Of a stretch of 64,000 bases of DNA, positions 35,727 to 48,307 are shown one piece after another. A program made the position numbers and the translations under genes. This DNA is from Heterocephalus glaber. Lineage: Eukaryota; Chordata; Mammalia; Rodentia; Bathyergidae. Where the stretch lies: contig NW_004624734.1 of assembly GCF_000247695.1 (NCBI RefSeq), forward strand, positions 38,554,184-38,618,183. Reading direction: 5' to 3'. Under the pieces are notes generated by a model. It ran no database searches and was not told the origin of the DNA. It saw nothing but the letters and a program-made list of their open reading frames with translations. Position 1 is the stretch's first letter. Every line of letters starts with the position of its first letter.

Positions 35727-38700
35727 ACGGTGCTGGCTCCTTTGCAAAAAGGAGCAAGAAGATTCCATTTTCAGTAGCAGGTACTCTTTAGGGTTAGTGC
35801 AGGCAAGGCCTCACTCAAGGCCATAATCTCAGTCTTTTCTCAAGAAATACATTGCAGTAGCTAGTGATTTTGGTATCTGTTTTAGATCTGAGCATAATTA
35901 TTTTTTACTTCTGCATCCAACTCTTCTGAAATACAAAATGAGCTCTGATTGAATCTCTGCTGTAGGTAACCTTCCTTCCAGTGCACAACCACATAGAATA
36001 AACTTTGGGTTTACACTTCATTCTAGACCTTGCCTCGATATCAGGACTAATCAGCTGAAAACATAAGGACCTGCTTTCAAATATATGATTTCTAGATAGT
36101 AAACGTTTACATTTATTCATGTTCTCTCATCACATACTAGGACCTTATTCAAGTAATACAGAATTGGCTGGAACCCAAAGGGTGACATAGAATTAACATA
36201 ACCCCATATTTTATATCACACAGATTGTGTTTTATTTCTTGCACAGTAAATGATGTAGCTCTTCACAAAATTGTGTCCTTTATTACACTCCCAGTTCTCC
36301 ATAGGCTCATGAGTTTATATATTTTAATCCTTTATGCTTGAGTATTAGCTCACTAATCTTCACACTTTCTCTGTAGATGTGTGTGAGTATTATCACTTGC
36401 AAGAGATCAGGCTTATTTTGTAAATAAATTCTGAGCAATAGGATTTTCCACAATAATTTTACTGGAGTATATGCAGTTTAGATTTTTCTTGAAGACCTAT
36501 GTTTTAACTTAAGACAATCTGATCTCTTATAATATCAACCATGAACACATTAATAGAGAGCACAAATTTTCTAGGTATGCAAATGCACAAGTACACTCAC
36601 AAGAAATGTACAGTATAAAATTCAGAGTTAATCATAAATTACTCTTTATCATTACACCAATGAATCCTTGCATAGTCTACAAAAGGGGAATTATTTTTTT
36701 CTCATTATCCTTGTTTTGGTATTTATCCTACTCTATATCCAGAGAAGTCCAAATGAGATCCATAACTTCTTTGAGTCAGAAAATATATATTGATTCCAGG
36801 ACTGGTTAGTCTCAATCTACAAATGCTTGCATTTAAAACATTTTAAGGATAAACTATTTTAAAAGATATTTCTCTTTCTGTTTGTTAATGTACATATTTG
36901 AACAAATGTACCAACTTCAGGTTGTAAGTTTCCCCTCTATTTGATAATCTTCCTGTCTTGCGTTTGCAGGCTTCATCAGTTCTTGACAGAAAATAAGAAA
37001 AATATTGGTTTCAGAGTTCTAAAGAAGATAGCTACCTGCTTAGAACCACTGTAGAAACACCTTTGCTTTAGAATTATTTCCATCTATTTCTTGACAGTTC
37101 TCACATCGACTCCCCTGCCCCTGATGCCCACCAGTGAGTGGTGGAATCAGAGATATAAGACTATCAAATTTGTAGTTTTTCTCTTATTTAACTATTTTAT
37201 TACAGGTATCACAGTACTTACAGCTTCTTAATTTCCTACAGCACTCATATCACTTAAGAAAAATGCCAATCTGGTCTGGGAAATTTCTGACACTCAGGGA
37301 ATCAGATAATATTCTGCAAAAGGTTTATTTTTATAAAGATGATTAGTGACAATATTACATTTTCTTTCCCAATCTCTTCCTAATTCTTCCTACGGTCTCA
37401 TTACCTTGGAAACCCAGATAATAAAAGACAAGAATGATTTCTGATACTTTTGGCCTAAGAGCTTTTGCATCCTTTAATGCCTCATAATTATAGCCTTGCC
37501 AAATAAGCGATTGCTAGATTACTGAATCTTCCAGTCCACAGATTAAAAATTCTAACTCTTCTGTATTTTATGTATTAAAGACACAACTTTCTTCGTCTTT
37601 GTACATATGCATGAAGGTAACTGTCTCCAAAAGTAAACAACTTTGTGCCCACAGAGAGATATTGTTAATGATTAGCTGGAAAAAAAAGAATGGTATATCT
37701 GTGTTTTTCAAGTACAGAGCCATTAGGCTTTGGGGAGATAATGACATGTCAAGTCCCTAAGAGGTCATGAGAAAGGGATATATGAAAATGTGTCTACTCT
37801 TTTTTTTATAACATCATTATATTTCACAATTAATATTCTAATTAGACTTGAATATGGCTTTGTTTCTTCGAAATATTCATTTCTCTTTGTGACTTGAACT
37901 CATGCATAGTGCACTTAAAGGGTTAGTAAAAAGGAGCAACCTTTTCTAGATGGCTGACAAAATTGCAAGAACATCTGAACATTTATCTGTAAGCAAAATC
38001 TGCCTACCTTGTGTTCTAATTTTCTAAAAGTTTTTCTATTCTGAATTTAGTAAAATTAACAGAATCCAGCTGTACACAAAGATTAATGATGTACTAGTGA
38101 TTTGGTGGCTGTTTCAATTATTTTCAAAAGTTTGACACGTCAGAAAATCACAGAGTGAAACTCACTGCACACCTCTCACAAGAACCTCTGAATCTCAGTC
38201 ACTCACAACCAAAGATTTAAGCCCGTTAAATTTCAGGCACATCTATAATTTATATTCATTGCAGTGAGTCACCTGTTTTATGTCTTGCAGGCATATCCTG
38301 TGAGTGCTTATTAGGACTGCCCATTGAAGTTCCCATTGAAACTAAAATATGGGGGCAAATATAATTTTTCCACAGTCTACAGTAGGGCATGCAGTGACAG
38401 AGAACTTCTAAGTGATAAATGTGGACTTTAGTGAAATGGCAATGTAATTCGTAGTTAGTTAATAGGGACACTATGAGCTATCAGGGGTATGGCCTTGGCC
38501 AAATGAGTCATTCTGAACAAGGGCAGTATTCTCCACAACATGAACTTCTAATGATGAGGGTAGATGACCTCCCCATGACTCAAGTATTTTGATTTTCTCT
38601 CAATTTCATGTGACATAAAAAGTGCCAAAGATAAAACTTTCTGTAGAAATAATACCTATATTTTACTTCTATGAGAACAAATGTTGTCCAAAAAAACCAC

Positions 38701-39479
38701 ACCCACTACTTTAATAACCAGTTTCTGAAAGAGGGTGGACCCCACTTGAAAAACTTGAAGTTAAGATTAAATTTTCAGATAGATTCAGGATATAGTCTGA
38801 GGGATTTACCTCCAAGAGACCTATTAAAGGTACTGAATTCTTTCTTCCTGGGATTAAGAATTAGTGCCCAGAGTCATCTGTGTCTAGATCTGTTTTACTG
38901 CTGCTTCTTGCCTTGAGCTTTGCTCCGTAATTTTCAACAACTTTTATTTTAGCTTTGGCTTTGACCCTATCCTTCCATATTTTAGATAACTCATAAATCA
39001 TTCCCCTGCCTTAATCTCTAGCCATCCTGCTGCTTACTTAGTCCTATTACCGGCAGGCTATCCTTTGTAAACTGAGTAGGTTTTCTCTTTTCCTATATAT
39101 TAGTATACTATACCTATGCCAGAATGCAGTTATTTGCAATCAGAAGCATTTGTGAATGGAGATACCACACATTTTAGAGCTCAGGAGTCTATTAAAGGCT
39201 TGAAACCTCCTGGGGAAGCCTTAGAAGGTAAATGCATTTAATTTGTATTGATTTTAGCTCTTAGCATCGTCACAGTTACCCATTCCCACCTCTTCCCGTT
39301 ACAGGATTCTGTGTACATGTTCCATGGGTAGCTTGCCTATAGCTTGCTTCAGACAAAGTAGGCATAAAGGACCTTGTCTTCAGACTATCAGGAAACTACT
39401 CTGGTAACTGATCGCTACTTTTGATCTCAGAAATGAAGACAAAGAGGTTATTGTACTTCCCTCATTGTCACAAGATAGA
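35727..39479. other. long unique intergenic stretch
   Basis: About 3.7 kb with no recognised gene and almost no recognisable transposon, which is unusual in this window. Short ORFs (for example 38671-38916, +) have no known domain. Any function would be regulatory, and nothing in the sequence proves it. Confidence 0.5.
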
Positions 39480-39950
39480 AATCAAAGGCCAGGTATTAAA
39501 AAACAATTGCATGTATAGGAAAAGATAGAAAGTGACCACACATTGCTGCAGAAATGCTCAGGAAATATGTAATGTATAGATACAACACAGTACTACTCTG
39601 CCATAAAGAAGAATAAACTTGAGTCATTTGTAGGAAAATGGATGCATGTTGAGACAATAATGTTAAGTAAAATAAATCAGTCCCACAAGTTTGAATATTG
39701 CATGCTTTCTCTTATGTAAGAAATCTAAAATATAAATAAGGAGTGAAATAAGAGATAGATGACAGCAAAAAGGAGATAGGTCTTTTGCAAAAGGGAAGGA
39801 GTCCAAGAGATGGGGGGAGGAGAAAGGGCTGAAAAAAGAAATCAGATGTGTTTTGTCCATGTACTGACTCCCCGTGAGGCATGAAATCATTATGTGCTGC
39901 AAACATGTACTAAGAAAAAGATTAAAATTGAAAAAAAAAAGCAGGAGAGC
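39480..39950 (+). mobile_element. L1 3' end, lineage-specific type
   Basis: 'CTGCCATAAAGAAGAATAAA', 'TTTGTAGGAAAATGGATGCA' and 'AGTAAAATAAATCAGTCCCA' form the typical L1 3' UTR block. A purine-rich stretch ('GAGATGGGGGGAGGAGAAAG') and the terminal 'GCTGCAAACATGTACTAAG' with an A tail follow. The same terminal type recurs at 49355 and 55175. Confidence 0.85.
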
Positions 39951-40069
39951 ACTGCTTCCCCGCACTCTTGACAGCGCCAGATGTCACAATAAATGCTTTT
40001 GGAGGCTGGTGAAAATAACCGTGGCTACTAATGTAAAAATAATATAAATCATATTATTAGATTCAAATG

Positions 40070-41000
40070 TGTAGTTTTCAAAAATAAAACACAGGACACA
40101 CAAAGAAAAAGTATGTCCTATGCAAAAGACAGAATAAGTCAACAGGAACTGCCCAGAAAAAAGACTAGGTGATAATTATATTAGATCACATCTTTAAAAA
40201 TGTGTTTGGCAAATTATAGTCCTATATGGAGAACAAAGTGATGCTATGATTAATGTGATCAATGTGAACCGAATGAACCAAACTAATTAATATAGCCATC
40301 ACATGAAATACCTATTATTTATTCACCCTAATTGAAACTTTGTATCCGTCTCTAGAAACCAATGTTCTACTCTGTACATTTATGAATTTGATTGTTTTAG
40401 ACTTCACGTATATGTGAAAACTTGGGTTTCTGTCTTTCCGTGTGTGGCTTATTTCACTTAGCATAATATCCTTAAGGTTTGCTAATGTTACAGATGACAG
40501 AATTTCCTTCCTTGTAAGGCTGTATAATAAGGCATTGTGCGTATGTACCACATTTTTTATCCATTCATACACTAACGAACATTTAGGTTGATTCTATAAC
40601 TTTGCATTTTTAAATAATGTTGCAATAATTATGGGAGTGTGAATAATTCAATGTACTGATTTAAAATCCTTAGGATATTTACCATAGTTGTATTGATAGC
40701 TTATATGGTAATTATATTTTTACATTTCCAAGGAACATCTATATAGTTTTCCACAATTACTGTATTAATTTATATTTTTGCCAATGTTATAAAAGTATTC
40801 TCATTTCTCCACCTACTTTTCAACACTTATGTTTTTGATAAGAGCCATTCTGATGGATATGAGGTGACATTGCATTATGATTTTATTTTGTATTCTTGCA
40901 ATGATTAGTAAGAGTGAATGTTTTTCATTTATCTATTGGCTATTTGTATGCCTCCTTAGGAGAAATATCTATTTGTGTCCTTTGTGTGTCCTTGTGGCCA
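40070..41000 (-). mobile_element. ancient L1M 3' UTR, antisense
   Basis: 'CATTCATACACTAACGAACA' followed by 'TAGGTTGATTCTATAACTTT', 'AAGAGCCATTCTGATGGATA' and 'TGAGGTGACATTGCATTATG' is the classic reverse complement of old L1 3' sequence. The element resumes at 41455. Confidence 0.85.
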
Positions 41001-41454
41001 TTGTGGAAGCTTCATATTTTCTTTGGACATCACTAGACATTTTAGCTTTTAAAGTACAACTTTAATGCTATATGAATTTTGCCATTTTGCTAACACTGGA
41101 ATGCTCCATGCTTCCACCACTCCACTGGAATTATTTACTCCATTCATATTAATTTTTGTTACAAAATGTAACTGATGGAGGAACTTCTGGGTATTTAGGT
41201 TCACGTTCTACTTTGAGGCTGGATACTCCGTTTTCATAATTTGCCTTTGGTGGCCCAGCGGTCACACTTTGCAAGTGGACACTTTGCAAGCGGACACCTT
41301 GCAAGTGTCATATAGCCATCATCTTCAAGGCCTCAGCTAACCACACCATTTCCAGCTCCTTTTTGTCCTTTTTCAAGTTTTTCCAGTAAGCAAAAATACA
41401 AGGAACTTTAACTCCTATGGAGACCGCTGTCTTCACTTGCAGCTCTGGTCTTTG
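41001..41454. other. unassigned segment interrupting an L1M
   Basis: About 450 bases of non-L1 text separate two halves of one antisense L1M. It contains a 15-base x 3 tandem repeat (41265-41309) and GC-richer patches. It may be an inserted old repeat whose family I do not recognise. Confidence 0.45.
41265..41309. repeat. tandem repeat, 15 bp x 3
   Basis: Three consecutive units of the form 'CACTTTGCAAGTGGA', 'CACTTTGCAAGCGGA' and 'CACCTTGCAAGTGTC'. Confidence 0.95.
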
Positions 41455-41722
41455 GTCATTTTAAAAAATTAAGTTATTCATTTTTTGGTTATGTAATTGT
41501 TTGAGTGTTTTATATATTTTGAATATTAGGCCTTTATCAGAGGTATGATTTTCAAATACATTTTCCCAAACTATAGATTGTTTTTTCACTCTATCTTCCT
41601 TTGGGCTTTTATATTTTCTGTCATGGCATGCTTTAAATAATTTCTGTTTAGGCTTGTGGATCTACTATAAATTTTTGCTTTATAGTTATCATGAAGCTTA
41701 TGTAAATCTTAAAATCCAATGT
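41455..41722 (-). mobile_element. ancient L1M 3' UTR, antisense, second half
   Basis: 'GGCCTTTATCAGAGGTATGA', 'TTTTCCCAAACTATAGATTG' and 'TCATGGCATGCTTTAAATAA' continue the antisense L1M begun at 40070. Confidence 0.8.
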
Positions 41723-41725
41723 CAA

Positions 41726-41800
41726 GGGCCCGAGATTTAGCTCAGCAGCACAGCACCTGCCTGGCTACAAACTCTGAATTGCAACTCGGAGGGGCATACT
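41726..41800 (+). mobile_element. degenerate ID SINE
   Basis: Box A region 'GAGATTTAGCTCAGCAGCAC' is kept. The box B half ('GAATTGCAACTCGG') is badly decayed, and no clear A tail follows. Confidence 0.7.
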
Positions 41801-41809
41801 GTACAGGCC

Positions 41810-44385
41810 CATCTCTTTAATGAACATGAATGTAAAAATATTCAACAAGATATTAGCAAATAGAATGCAGTACATTATTAAAAGATAATAAGATACATCA
41901 AGATCAAGTAGGTTTCATTCCATAGATATAAGGATAGTTTAGCATGCATAAGTCAATAAAATAATACATCACATAAACAAGAGAAAGGTCAAAAACCACC
42001 TGATAATGTCAATAGATGCAGAAAAAGCTTTTGACAATATCCAGTACCCCATTTATGATAAAAACTCTGAGGAAAACAGGTAAAGAAGGATCATACCTGA
42101 ATATGATAAAGGCTATTTATGATAAAGGCTATTTATGATAAAACAATAGGCAAATTCATATTAAATGGGGAAAAACTAAAAGCATTCCCCCTAAATTCAG
42201 GAATAAGACAAGGATGTTCAGTATCACTTCTAGTCAGCATAGTACTTGAAATATTAACCAGAGCAATTCAGCAAGAGAAAGAAACAAAAGGAGTACATAC
42301 AGGAAAAGAAGAACTCAAATTATCATTATTTGCAGATGACACGATACTCAAAGAACACCAAAAATCCTCAGAATTAATAACCAACTTCAGCGATGTAGCA
42401 GGATACAAGATCAACTCACAAAAATCATTAGCATTTGTGTACACTAACGTTGAATTGTATGGAAGAACATTATAAAAACAATACCATTCACAGTAGCTCC
42501 AAGATAAATGAAATATCTAAGAATAAGGCTAACCAAGGAAGTGAAAGACCTCTACAAAAAAAACTATAGTACTATAAAGAAGGAGATTGAAGGAGACATC
42601 AGAAAACAGAGGGCCGGGGATTTAGCTCAGTGGTTCAACTATCTCCCTCACAAGCACATTGTCCCGAGTTCCATCCCTGGTACCAAAAAAAAAAAAAAAA
42701 AAAAGTAGCTTGCATCTTTGCTGAGGATTTATCTCAGTGGTTCCGGCGCCTGCTTTGCAAGCGCAAGGACCCGAGTTCGATCCCCAGTACCAAAAAAAAC
42801 CCCAAACAAACAAAAAAAACAAAACAAAGAAAACAGAAAGATGTCCCCTATTCCTGAATAGGCAGAACCAATATTGTAAAAATGACCAAATTTTCCAAAA
42901 CTGTTATGCAGATTCATTACATACCAATCAAGATACCAACAGCATACTGTATGGATCTAGAGAAAACAATCTTAAATTCCTATGGATCTAGGAGAGACCT
43001 AAAATTAAAAAGTAATTTTAGGCAATAAGAGCAAAGCAGACAGCATAGCAATCCCTGACTTCAAGCTATACTACAAAGCAAAAGTGATGAAAACAGAATA
43101 GTACTGGAAGAAAAACAGACATATGGATCATTCAACAGAATTGAGGATACAGAAAACTCCACAGACATATTCAACTATTTGATTTTTGACAAAAGGACCA
43201 AAAACATATGCTGGAGCAAAGATAGCCTATTTAACACGTGGCTCTGGAGACACTGGTTCTCTGCTTGCAGAAGAATGAAACTGGACTCTCACCTGTCATC
43301 ATACAGTAAATTGAAACCAAAATGGATCAAACAGCTAAACATTAAAACAGAAACATTAAACCTTCTGGAAGATAAATAGGTAAAACACTTGAAGATATAG
43401 GTGTAGAAGATATAGGTTCACAAGCAGAACCTCAATTGCCCAAGAAATAGCATCAAAAATCAACAAATAGGATTATATCCGACTAAAAAGCTTTCGTACA
43501 ACAAAAGAATCAATCAGTAGAGTGAAGAGATAATTTACAGAATGGGAAAATAATTTGCCATCTACTCTTCAGACAGAGGATTAATATCTAGCATATATAA
43601 AGAACTCAAAAAGTTAAACCACCTAAAATTAAAGACCCAGTCAATAAATGGTCAAGTGAAATGAACAGACACTTCACAGAACACAGAAATACAAATGGTG
43701 TACAAATAAATGAAAAGATGTTCAACATCTCTGGCCATTATAGAAATGCAAAGTAAAACAATGGAAAGACTGGATCTTATTCTGGAAAGAACGGCAATCA
43801 TTAGACAATCAAACAAATCAAATGCTGGTGTGGGTGTAGTGAAAAAGAAACTCTTCTGCATTGTTAATAGGAATGCAAACTAGAACAGCCATAGTGGAAA
43901 TCAGTACGGACAAGAACTGAAACTAGAAATTCCTTAAGTCTCAGCTGTGTCCCTTTTAGGTATCTTCCCCAAAGAGCTTAAGTCATCACACTACACTGAC
44001 AGATGCATACCAATATTTATAGCAGTACAATTACATAATAATTAAATCCTGGATGTAGCTTGTATACCCCATCAACAGATGACTGGATAAAGAAAATGTA
44101 GTATCTATATATAATGAAATAGTACTTGGTTATAAAATTGATAGATTTGAGACTTGTAGGAAAATGGATGCACCTGGAAAATATAATGTTGAGTGAAATA
44201 ATATACTATATGGTATCTGTCATTTGAATAAGGCAAAATACAAACAAAGAAAATGATAAAGGATGGATAGAAAGAGACAAAGGGAAAGATCTCTTGCAAT
44301 AAAGAAGTGGTCCAAGGGAACAAGTGGTCAATATAATAAAATAATCCATTGTTGCTAAACATTAGTTCACAATTTTTAAAAAATT
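41810..44385 (+). mobile_element. L1 ORF2 reverse-transcriptase to 3' UTR, inactive
   Basis: The best-preserved L1 segment here. Text at 42001-42060 covers the reverse-transcriptase core ('ATAGATGCAGAAAAAGCTTT'). The frame at 42119-42475 reads '[10 protein letters not shown]' and the catalytic 'FADD' (about residues 71-74, 42329-42340), ending in a stop soon after. A 16-base tandem duplication around 42105-42140 shifts the frame just upstream. An ID pair sits at 42611-42827. Post-RT text follows, including 'HWFSACRRMKLDS', to the 3' UTR at about 44100-44385. No intact ORF2 remains. Confidence 0.9.
42611..42827 (+). mobile_element. tandem pair of ID SINEs
   Basis: The first ID (42611-42704) has box A 'GGGGATTTAGCTCAGTGGTT' and an A tail. 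After a short linker, a second ID (about 42719-42792) has 'GAGGATTTATCTCAGTGG' and a near-perfect box B 'GAGTTCGATCCCCAGTACC', with an A/C-rich tail. One 10-base duplication 'AGAAAACAGA' flanks the whole pair (42601-42610 and 42828-42837), and the L1 text is continuous across it. Confidence 0.9.
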
Positions 44386-44879
44386 AGCTCCATGCTACTT
44401 ACACTACACATACTTAAAACATGAGACTATAGACAGGCTTAAAGTGATACAAAATAAATTACACAAATGAATCATGAATCAAAAGAAAGCACACCTAGCT
44501 AGCAGCAGAAAAAATTAAATACTAAGGCAAAAGCAATTGTACAGGATAAAGAAAATTCACAACCTTATTTAAAATTTGGAATAACTTATGAGGAAAATAC
44601 AGTCATCATAAACTTGTAGGTACCTAACAATGTATCCTCAAATGTATAAAATGAAAGTTTATGAAGTTCTGGTTGCTTCAGACTATGAATTAATGTATCT
44701 ATGTCATATATCGAGGCCACAGTTAATATTTGATTCTCAACAGGAACTTTTGTTACAACAGCAGCTAACAGTAACAGCGTAACACCCATCTAAATACATA
44801 TTAAAATACAGAATAAGTTTAAAAGTTATTCACAATCAATGAAAACAATTGGCCTCAAGAAGCAAGGGAAAAAAAAACA
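44386..44879. other. intergenic, nothing recognised
   Basis: AT-rich DNA following an L1 3' end. Short ORFs have no recognised domain. Confidence 0.45.
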
Positions 44880-45440
44880 CCAAAAGAAACTCTCATTGGA
44901 TCCATCTATGTTTCCAGCCTCTGCCTCCCTCCTTGCCCAAGGCTAGGGCCGTCTGTAGGTCCGGACCTACCCACGCTGCTAAGAACAAGCCAGACTCAGG
45001 CAGAAAGCAGTGAACATCTCTGATCAGCAGAAACCTGTTAGCTCAGCACTGTTATCCTCACTGCCAACAAAATGTTGGATCTTCATCTTTCCGCTTTATC
45101 CGTACCAATCTCCCTCTAAAGGCACTAACCTTGGCTTCTGACTGGTGGTTTTTGCTACCTAGCTACTGGACTTCTGAGTGACCCCTGACCTCCAGTCTGT
45201 GTCCCACCTGCCAGGGGAGATAGCCCAATTTCACCAGCTTCAGTATGGCCAGATCAGTGAAGGGTTACAGAAATACACCTTAGAAACAGCTGCTATTGAA
45301 CAAAAAGACCTGTCTCTGTCAGCACTGCCATGGGTCAGATCCAAAATTACATCCATTCTGGATAGACTCGGGCTTCAGGCTACACTAAATGTTTGCAACC
45401 CTAACAATATATGCACAGCTCCTTACATTCATTAGCTCAC
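44880..45440. other. GC-richer patch with an 86-codon ORF, unrecognised
   Basis: The base composition rises sharply compared with its AT-rich neighbours. On the plus strand 45178-45435 reads a hydrophilic, glutamine-rich, helical-looking peptide ('GEIAQFHQLQYGQISEG', then 'SLSALPWVRSKITSILDRL'). The AT-rich text that follows (45440-46040) resembles a 3' UTR. This could be a processed pseudogene or an LTR fragment. I do not recognise a parent, and the upstream frame has stops. It sits about 2 kb downstream (minus sense) of a definite CCNG1 retrocopy. Confidence 0.3.
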
Positions 45441-46379
45441 ATAGAGGATTCCAAACACTACTTCAGTGATCTCTTAATTATGGAGATGCCTACTTACTTG
45501 TCTTAAGACATGGTATGGAAATTTGAGTGTATTATATATACACTATTCTATATTGTATTCTATTCTTTAAAACAAAACTGGAGGCAATAGCAGTTTTATA
45601 GGAACAGCCCATAGTAAAACCTGGAGTGCTTTATGTAGCCAGAACTTAAGGTAAAGCAAGTTGTCAGAATGATAATCGATTTTGAGTTACTATGTAATAT
45701 AATAGAATATTTCTTTAATGGAACTAGACTGAGGAAGTAGATTCTGTATAGAAAATTTTATCATTCATACAGGCATCACCTGTTTTTTAGAAGAAATATT
45801 AAAGATGGCTCAAAGAATATGCCAAACTTATTAGATCTGTATTTTGGCTTAATACAAAATATTTTAAAATTTAAATATAATTCCCATATAGCAATAACAT
45901 TCTAATCTTTGAATTATCTATTACTTGCATTATGAGTGCCAAGAAATCATTACATTATCTAGAATATAACCCTTATGTGCCTTAAAAAAGTGCATGTGTG
46001 AAATGTCAGTTTTCATGTAAACCTCATAATTTAAAATTCAACATTTAAATTAAGTAGGTTACCATTTTCAATATCACCTAAATATAATGATCCAATATAG
46101 AAAGTTCATGTTAGAAATGAAGATTGACAGTTCACCTTTTGAGCCTTGCATTAAGTGTTTCACATTTATGCCTTTAGCTTTACAAATGAACTCAAATCTA
46201 AACAATCTACTACTCCAAAGTGGAGAAAATCATAGTAATATATTTGTGATGTTTTGAGGCTTCATAACCTAAATCCATTGTAACACTATGGAATCCATAG
46301 TTCAGGATTGTGGAGAAAAGCTTCAAAGAACTTTTTGTTGCTGCAATAGTACTATTTATATAAAGAACAAAACATCCCA
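45441..46379. other. AT-rich, 3' UTR-like DNA
   Basis: No gene. It could be 3' UTR carried by a neighbouring retrocopy on either strand, but no poly(A) scar was found to decide. Confidence 0.35.
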
Positions 46380-46450
46380 ACTTATCCTTTCTTTCCTTTC
46401 CCCTACCCCTCACACCTAAAATGTACCAATAAATTTAATGAAAAAAAATC
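46380..46450 (+). mobile_element. L1 3' end stub
   Basis: The terminal 'AATGTACCAATAAATTTAAT' plus a run of A residues matches the L1 3' end family at 59409. Only about 70 bases are present. Confidence 0.7.
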
Positions 46451-47216
46451 TCAACTTATCAAAAATTTGTCTAAATGGTACAAGTTGTTAAAAGTAAATT
46501 TTTCATACCTAAGTTTCATAATCACATGTAGATATGTTAAATGTCAACGTTTAGTTTTGAGTAGGAAAAGAGAAATCATTACTGTAAGTTAATAAATTTA
46601 GATGGGAAGAACATATAGAATATATGCAGTGACTGAATTTAAATTTTTTATGAATATAATTACTTTCTAGGATTCCAGTTGCAACAGCAGTATGCTGAGA
46701 TATACTGGCAATTTTCAGAAACCCAAAAGAGATCATTCACTCTGTATTACTTTTCTTTAGGTATAATATTCAAGTTCATAACGATTCTGCTTATAAGCTT
46801 ACAGTCTCAAATTAGTTCATATATGGATCAAACTTTTGGTCCTGTTATAACTTTAAACTTTAAATGAGCTAGAGCTTGTGGCTACATATAACAAAATGTG
46901 CAATTAAAAAAACCACTACTTCAGGGCTACTTAAAAAATTCAGGTTATTAGAGAGGATGTTGTTTTCCAAGCTACTAATTTACTGAAATGGTTAGCATAT
47001 ATATATCAGAGATTGGAAATTCCTTTTCTTAGGGTGCTGTACCTTATATATGGCAAATGCCTTCAACTGTTAGCTGACTAGACTGGTGATGACGGTTTTC
47101 CCTTTTGCTATTCCAAGTCCAATTGGTTTATTTTGAAGATAATATTTCAATACTTCAATTGTAGAAGAGAATTATACAATTTTCTCTATACAGAGAATAA
47201 CAGCCAAATTTACCAA
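46451..47216 (-). other. probable 3' UTR of the CCNG1 retrocopy
   Basis: It directly follows the CCNG1 stop position on the minus strand, is AT-rich and lacks coding potential. This is consistent with a copied mRNA 3' UTR. The distal end is not defined because no poly(T) scar is visible. Confidence 0.4.
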
Positions 47217-48073
47217 TTAAGGAATAATTTCAGGAACTGAACTGTGGTTCAGTTCCATGCAGAAACAATCCACTTCAACTTCTGAATATTTGGTTTGGAA
47301 CACTTGTCTGATGAATATTCAGTTACACACTTGTATACAAGCTCTTGCCAGAAGGTCAGATCTCGACCATTTACCTTGGAATGTTTCTGAAGACATGCTA
47401 CTCCTTCTGCTAATTCTACACACTTCTGGACTTGGATCTCCAGTCTAATGATAGATAAGGCCAACACAGAAGGCTTTGCTTTAGAAAATATGATTCTGCA
47501 GAGACACACCTTAAGCTGAGCTTCTAGTCTTTCAAAATTTAGGCTACTCTTCCTTTCAAATGGCAAGTACTCTTGAGTGAGTGAATAGATTTGTAGAAAT
47601 TGAAAGGCACTGGTAGCTCTGACTTTTAAACACACCTTCTCCAATACAATCTTTTCCATTCGCATCAAGTCTGAAACGGTGAACCCAGACCGACTTATTC
47701 AGATCACGTCAGCTAACTGGACACTTCTTTTCCTATTCTATTGATTTTACTGATTGATTTTTAATAAAAGCAGCTCAGTCTAACACACCCAAGGTGCTTG
47801 GGCTGTACCTTTATTTCAGACAGGAATCTGACCAGTGAATATACAGCTAGAGAAAATGTCTCCCCACCAAATCCAAAGAACTGAGTTACACTAAAAAGAG
47901 CTTTCACTTTAAAGTTCCTCAGTCTTGCAGTCATTCTAAGGCCATTATCATGGTGCAGATTCAATTAGTCTCAAGCCACAGACCTTTGGCTGACATCTAG
48001 ACTCCTGTTCCAACAGGGTATTCAGCTGGTGTAGCAATTTCTGGGAGTCAGTTGTTGTCAGGACTTCTATCAT
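47217..48073 (-). pseudogene. cyclin G1 retropseudogene
   Basis: Cyclin G1 is a p53-induced cyclin of about 295 residues. Reading the minus strand from ATG 48073 gives 'MIEVLTTTDSQKLLHQLNT' and 'CQPKVCGLRLI'. After a frameshift come 'DNGLRMTARLRNFKVKALF' and the cyclin-box text 'TQFFGFGGETFSLAVYSL' and 'VQPKHLGCVRLSCFY' (47761-47964). A stop and deletion separate this from 'RMEKIVLEKVCLKVRATSAF' through 'KLKWIVSAWN' (47249-47668). A deletion removes most of the last 20 codons, and the parental stop position is at 47217-47219. It has no introns, although the parental gene has several. The break pattern makes it clearly dead. I am confident of the parent family from these matches; no search was run. 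Upstream minus-strand text to about 48260 may be 5' UTR. Confidence 0.93.
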
Positions 48074-48307
48074 CTTGGTAGAGACTGAGACTCCTCAGAG
48101 TGGTCACTCTCCCCAGTTCTCCTCTCACCTCACCCCATGATTTCCAGTACAAGAGTCCTAGGAGGCGAGGATGCTCGAGGGAAGTAGGGGAAAGGCCCAG
48201 GGAGAGAGAACTGCCGTGGGTGGAGGTCTCCTCAGTGACAAGGAGACTACATTGCTTTCCTCCAGGTCCAACAGAAGCCAGGTGCCCTAGTTTCTGCCCT
48301 GTTCCTG

